Source: an uncultured Flavobacteriaceae bacterium (GTDB taxonomy: Bacteria; Bacteroidota; Bacteroidia; Flavobacteriales; Flavobacteriaceae). From it: a DNA stretch of 64,000 nucleotides. The position numbers and the translations under genes are program-made. Positions 60,367-64,000 of this stretch are shown here, piece by piece (positions within the stretch are counted from its first letter, which is position 1; every line of letters starts with the position of its first letter). The DNA is taken from assembly GCA_913043275.1 (NCBI GenBank), contig CAJWLL010000003.1, positions 62,001 through 126,000 on the forward strand. Reading direction: 5' to 3'. The notes below the pieces were generated by a model, which was not told the origin of the DNA, searched no databases, and saw nothing but the letters and a program-made list of their open reading frames with translations.

Positions 60367-61368
60367 ATGAAAAAAATAACCCAGGCTACCTATCTGAAAT
60401 GGTATGAGGATATGTTATTTTGGCGCAAGTTTGAAGACAAACTGGCTGCTGTATATATTCAACAAAAAGTAAGGGGATTCCTTCACCTTTACAACGGTCA
60501 AGAGGCCATATTGGCAGGAGCACTCCACGCCATGGAATTGGGTAAGGACAGAATTATCACAGCTTATAGGAATCACGTGCAGCCTATTGGTATGGGTGTA
60601 GATGCCAAGCAAGTGATGGCAGAACTTTTTGGCAAATCCACAGGGACTTCCATGGGATTGGGTGGATCAATGCACATTTTTTCCAAAGAACACAATTTTC
60701 ACGGTGGTCATGGTATTGTAGGTGGACAAATCCCATTGGGTGCTGGAATGGCTTTTGGAGATAAATACTTTAAGAGAGACAATGTTACCCTTTGTTTTAT
60801 GGGTGACGGTGCCGTGAGACAAGGTTCCCTTCATGAATCACTGAATCTGGCTACGCTATGGCAATTACCAGTGGTTTTTGTGGTTGAAAATAATGGTTAT
60901 GCTATGGGGACATCTGTAGCCAGAACAGCTAGTCACCAAGAAATTTGGAAATTGGGATTGGGCTATGAAATGCCCTGCGGTCCTGTTGACGGAATGGATC
61001 CTGTTGCCGTAGCAAAAGGTTTAGATAAAGCCATTAAGCATGCAAGATTAGGTAAAGGCCCTTCCTTCCTTGAGATGAAAACTTACCGCTACAGAGGTCA
61101 CTCTATGTCCGATGCTCAAAAATATAGAACCAAAGAAGAGGTCGAAGAATATAGAAAAATCGATCCCATTAACCAAGTCAAAGAAATTATTTTAAAAAAT
61201 AAGTACTCAACGCAAAAGAAGTTGGACAATATTGACGCCAAGATAAAGGCAGCTGTTTTAGAGTGTGAAAAATTTGCTGAAGCATCACCATTCCCAGAAA
61301 AAAATGTTATGTATGATGCGGTTTACGAACAAGAAGATTATCCCTTTATAAAGCATAAATTAGACTAG
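60367..61368 (+). CDS. pdhA: Pyruvate dehydrogenase E1 component, alpha subunit
   Basis: A 333-residue thiamine-diphosphate enzyme subunit. The TPP motif starts at FMGDGAVRQGSLHESLNLA and ends with VVENN; RNHVQPIGMG, HGGHGIVGGQIPLGAG and the phosphorylation-loop region YRYRGHSMSDAQKYR are typical of E1-alpha. The E1-beta gene is not adjacent. It lies one base upstream of pdhC, so the two genes are translated together. Confidence 0.95.
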   Translation: MKKITQATYLKWYEDMLFWRKFEDKLAAVYIQQKVRGFLHLYNGQEAILAGALHAMELGKDRIITAYRNHVQPIGMGVDAKQVMAELFGKSTGTSMGLGGSMHIFSKEHNFHGGHGIVGGQIPLGAGMAFGDKYFKRDNVTLCFMGDGAVRQGSLHESLNLATLWQLPVVFVVENNGYAMGTSVARTASHQEIWKLGLGYEMPCGPVDGMDPVAVAKGLDKAIKHARLGKGPSFLEMKTYRYRGHSMSDAQKYRTKEEVEEYRKIDPINQVKEIILKNKYSTQKKLDNIDAKIKAAVLECEKFAEASPFPEKNVMYDAVYEQEDYPFIKHKLD

Positions 61369-61369
61369 A

Positions 61370-63007
61370 ATGGCGGAACTGATAAATATGCCTCGTTTGA
61401 GTGATACCATGGAAGAGGGAACTGTGGTGAAATGGTTCAAGAAAGTTGGTGATCTGGTAAAAGAAGGGGACATTCTGGCCGAAATTGAAACTGACAAAGC
61501 CACGATGGAATTCGAGTCTTTTCAGGAAGGGGAACTCCTTCATATTGGAATTGAAGAAGGGGGAACAGCCCCGGTAGATTCTCTTTTGGCTATAATTGGT
61601 AAAAAAGGTGAAGAAATCAACCACATGATTGTTGGGGCTGAAGCTATAACGGACCAAATAGACGAATCGTCTAAAAAGATCAAACCTGATGAAGTTCAAA
61701 TTGAACCTTTTGAATCTGATGAAGATAAAACAGCTATGCCAGAAGGTATGGTGGTCATTACCATGCCGAGGTTAAGTGATACCATGGAAGAAGGTACAGT
61801 TGCAAAATGGAATAAAAAAGTGGGTGATGCCGTAAATGAGGGGGATATTTTAGCTGAAATAGAAACCGATAAAGCCACCATGGAGTTCGAATCTTTTTAC
61901 TCCGGCACATTGCTTTATATTGGTCTTGAAGAAGGGCAATCTGCGGCTGTAGATTCTGTTTTGGCTGCCATTGGCAAAGAAGGAACAGATCCCGAAGCGC
62001 TTAAAGCGGCTATTGCTGGCAGTACCAATACAGAAAGCCAAGCAGAGGAAGCCAAGGTTAAAGTCGCTGTACCTGTAGTGTCCGATCAAACACAAACCCC
62101 AAAACCCGCCCCTATGGCTTTTCAGGCCCCTGTAGTGGATCAAGTAAATAAAAATGGTAGATTAGTCGCCTCTCCATTGGCCAAAAAAATAGCCGAGGAA
62201 AAAGGAATCAATCTGCAACAGGTTAAAGGTTCCGGAGATGGTGGAAGGATCATCAAACGCGATATCGAAAACTTTAAAGGTGCTGCCGGAGGATATGGGG
62301 TTACATCTGGGCCTACTGGAGTGGAAAGCATAACCGAATTGGCTAATAGCTCCATGAGGAAGGCCATTGCCAAAAGACTTTCTGCTTCCAAATTTTCTGC
62401 GCCCCACTATTATTTAGGAGTGGAGTTGAATATGGATAATGCCATCGCATTTAGACAGCAATTTAATACCTTACCCGACACCAAAATTTCTTTTAACGAT
62501 ATTGTTCTTAAAGCGGTTGCACTGGCTTTAAGGGAGCATCCACAGGTCAATTCTCAGTGGTTTGACGACAGGATTGTTCAAAGCCACCACGTTCATTTGG
62601 GGGTTGCAGTAGCAGTTGAGGACGGTCTTGTCGTTCCAGTACTCAAATTTACCGATGAGCTGGACTTGAGACAAATTGGGGTAACGGTCAAAGATTATGC
62701 CCTTAGGGCCAGAGACAAAAAATTAACCCCTGCCGAAATGGATGGGAGTACTTTTACCGTTTCCAACTTGGGGATGTTTGGTATACAAGAGTTTACCTCT
62801 ATCATCAATCAACCGAACTCAGCTATCCTTTCCGTAGGAGCCATAGAGAACAAACCCGTGGTAAAAGAGGATGTAATCGTAGTAGGGAATACCATGAAAT
62901 TGACATTAGCCTGTGATCATAGAACTATAGATGGAGCCACCGGAGCACAATTTCTCCAATCCCTTAGACTTTATATCGAAAACCCCATTCGACTTTTGGT
63001 TTCCTAG
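61370..63007 (+). CDS. pdhC: Dihydrolipoamide acetyltransferase (E2) of pyruvate dehydrogenase
   Basis: A 545-residue E2 with two nearly identical lipoyl domains (about 2-80 and 128-205; lipoylated Lys43 and Lys168 in ETDKATMEFES), a peripheral-subunit-binding domain (266-302, ASPLAKKIAEEKGI with GSGDGGRI) and a catalytic domain ending in DHRTIDGATGAQFL (His517, Asp521). Lipoyl arms pass acetyl groups from E1 to CoA. The start at 61370 is one base after pdhA. The repeated MPRLSDTMEEGTV segment shows an internal duplication. Confidence 0.95.
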   Translation: MAELINMPRLSDTMEEGTVVKWFKKVGDLVKEGDILAEIETDKATMEFESFQEGELLHIGIEEGGTAPVDSLLAIIGKKGEEINHMIVGAEAITDQIDESSKKIKPDEVQIEPFESDEDKTAMPEGMVVITMPRLSDTMEEGTVAKWNKKVGDAVNEGDILAEIETDKATMEFESFYSGTLLYIGLEEGQSAAVDSVLAAIGKEGTDPEALKAAIAGSTNTESQAEEAKVKVAVPVVSDQTQTPKPAPMAFQAPVVDQVNKNGRLVASPLAKKIAEEKGINLQQVKGSGDGGRIIKRDIENFKGAAGGYGVTSGPTGVESITELANSSMRKAIAKRLSASKFSAPHYYLGVELNMDNAIAFRQQFNTLPDTKISFNDIVLKAVALALREHPQVNSQWFDDRIVQSHHVHLGVAVAVEDGLVVPVLKFTDELDLRQIGVTVKDYALRARDKKLTPAEMDGSTFTVSNLGMFGIQEFTSIINQPNSAILSVGAIENKPVVKEDVIVVGNTMKLTLACDHRTIDGATGAQFLQSLRLYIENPIRLLVS

Positions 63008-63045
63008 TTGAGGAATTCCAAAGCTGACACTTAAAACTAAAATGA

Positions 63046-63720
63046 ATGAAAACCCTTCTTTTAACAGGCGCCAGTAGAGGAGTGGGCTTTGAAATCTGTA
63101 AACAAGCTGCGGCGGCAGGTCATAGGGTCATCGCCCTTTCCAGAAACATAACGCCCTTAAATGGGATACAAAATATTCATCCTTTTGCAGTGGATTTGTC
63201 CATAGAGTCAGCGGTGGTGAATTTTGTAGAAGAAATAAAGACTTCCTTTAAAAGTATTGATGTTTTGATCAACAATGCAGGAAGTTTGATCAATAAACCT
63301 TTTTTAGAAATTTCTTCCAGTGAATTTGAGGAGGTTTATAAGGTCAATGTTTTTGCTGTTGCAACCCTCACCCGTTTGCTGCTGCCAATTATAAACATAA
63401 AAGGACACATTCTCAATATCACCAGTATGGGAGGAGTTCAGGGAAGCGCCAAGTTCCCTGGCCTATCAGCCTACAGCAGTAGCAAGGGAGCCTTGGTAAT
63501 TCTTACAGAGCTTTTGGCGGAGGAGTTTAAAGAAAGCGGCCCTTCCTTTAATGCACTGGCCTTGGGCGCAGTACAAACAGAAATGTTGGAGGAAGCTTTT
63601 CCGGGTTATCAAGCCCCCCTCAGTGCGGCTCAAATGGCCGATTATATTATTGGTTTTGCTCTGAAGGGACATCAGTTTTACAATGGAAAGGTGTTGCCAA
63701 TTTCCTCTTCAACTCCTTAG
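63046..63720 (+). CDS. Short-chain dehydrogenase/reductase
   Basis: A 224-residue SDR. The cofactor motif TGASRGVG (7-14), NNAG (76-79), Ser127 and the catalytic Tyr143-x3-Lys147 (YSSSK) are intact. The substrate is unknown. An ATG at 63042 is out of frame; ATG 63046 gives MKTLLLTGASRG. It is 5 nt before the SprT-like gene and follows pdhC after about 40 nt. Confidence 0.88.
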   Translation: MKTLLLTGASRGVGFEICKQAAAAGHRVIALSRNITPLNGIQNIHPFAVDLSIESAVVNFVEEIKTSFKSIDVLINNAGSLINKPFLEISSSEFEEVYKVNVFAVATLTRLLLPIINIKGHILNITSMGGVQGSAKFPGLSAYSSSKGALVILTELLAEEFKESGPSFNALALGAVQTEMLEEAFPGYQAPLSAAQMADYIIGFALKGHQFYNGKVLPISSSTP

Positions 63721-63725
63721 ACAAG

Positions 63726-64000
63726 ATGAGGGATTCGATGAGTGCTATTGATAATTTAGTTCCTACTGCTTCTCTTCCTCTACTTTTAAAGTACCTCATG
63801 GATTGGGAGGTAAACCTGGTCGTTACCCGAAAGCGAATTACCAAACACGGTGATTTTAGGGCCTTGCCCAAAGGAAGGCATCAGATCACTGTGAATAGGA
63901 TGCCGAATCCCTACCGATTTTTGATCACCACCGTTCATGAAATTGCTCACTTGGTGACTTACAAAGATTTTGGTCTGGGCATCAAACCTCATGGAAAAGA
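63726..64000 (+). CDS. SprT-like domain protein, 5' part
   Basis: The frame from ATG 63726 runs off the window after 91 codons. MRDSMSAIDNLVP leads to VNLVVTRKRITKHGDFR, ITVNRMPNPYRFLITTVHEIAHLVTYKDFG in pieces, and KPHGK. HEIAH is a zinc-binding HExxH, and the HLVTYKDFG...KPHG context is the SprT family, found in bacterial proteins of unclear function and in eukaryotic Spartan proteases. The rest is outside the window. Confidence 0.85.
   Translation, partial: MRDSMSAIDNLVPTASLPLLLKYLMDWEVNLVVTRKRITKHGDFRALPKGRHQITVNRMPNPYRFLITTVHEIAHLVTYKDFGLGIKPHGK

Noticed and set aside
1-64000. CRISPR arrays, insertion sequences, rRNA genes, known riboswitches
   Set aside because: I found no regularly spaced repeats, intact transposase or integrase, rRNA sequence or recognisable riboswitch core when reading through the window.

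Overview
The window comes from a member of the Bacteroidota, most likely a marine Flavobacteriaceae. The evidence is an AT-rich genome, gliding-motility and type IX secretion genes (gldA, gldJ, porV, a DUF5103 plug protein), a complete Na+-translocating NADH:quinone reductase operon with apbE, and flavobacterial promoter elements (TTG-N19-TAnnTTTG and many lone TAnnTTTG -7 boxes). Almost everything is chromosomal housekeeping. One small accessory stretch lies at about 47.5-51.2 kb, around a tRNA-Val.

Layout. 0-2.7 kb: end of metY, then metX, then a decayed metH fragment joined to the last codons of metF. 2.7-3.6 kb: gldA (minus). 4.0-8.1 kb: Phe/Tyr operon (pheA, aminotransferase, tyrA, DAHP synthase-chorismate mutase) preceded by what looks like a complete ribosome-mediated attenuator: promoter, Phe/Tyr-rich leader peptide, antiterminator and terminator. 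8.1-12.8 kb: aspartate-type aminotransferase, fatty-acid desaturase, rsmG, apaG, T9SS plug. 13.0-20.0 kb: nqrABCDEF and apbE. 20.2-23.8 kb: gpmI-thioredoxin-map-methyltransferase operon (minus). 23.9-27.5 kb: rsgA-dtd, murB, aminotransferase. 27.6-35.1 kb: DUF1573, valS, psd-cdsA, LUD protein, ftsH, rsfS. 35.2-41.8 kb: birA, pyrE, NUDIX, coaD, ddl, PASTA protein, rluD, yaaA, M15 peptidase. 42-45.6 kb: a regulatory-like domain protein, a DUF6702-like protein and an M1 peptidase. 45.7-47.4 kb: tatA, O-methyltransferase, membrane-anchored flavin-reductase-like protein.

47.5-51.2 kb is the accessory part: a ricin-B-like lipoprotein, a short secreted protein, an AIG2-like protein, tRNA-Val(GAC), a frameshifted minus-strand gene remnant, an ankyrin-like secreted protein, a possible small RNA and an M23 lipoprotein. 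A 19-bp direct repeat of the tRNA 3' end plus downstream sequence recurs at 51.2 kb, next to the 3' stub of another tRNA.

51.3-64 kb: phzF-like gene, sulfatase, small membrane protein, acs, murF, gldJ, porV, pdhA-pdhC, an SDR and the start of a SprT-like gene. The genome is tightly packed: six convergent gene pairs overlap by exactly 4 nt through interleaved stop codons.

Most notable observations: the Phe/Tyr leader-peptide attenuator, the metH/metF deletion pseudogene, and the tRNA-flanked islet. I saw no CRISPR array, intact insertion sequence, rRNA or recognisable riboswitch.
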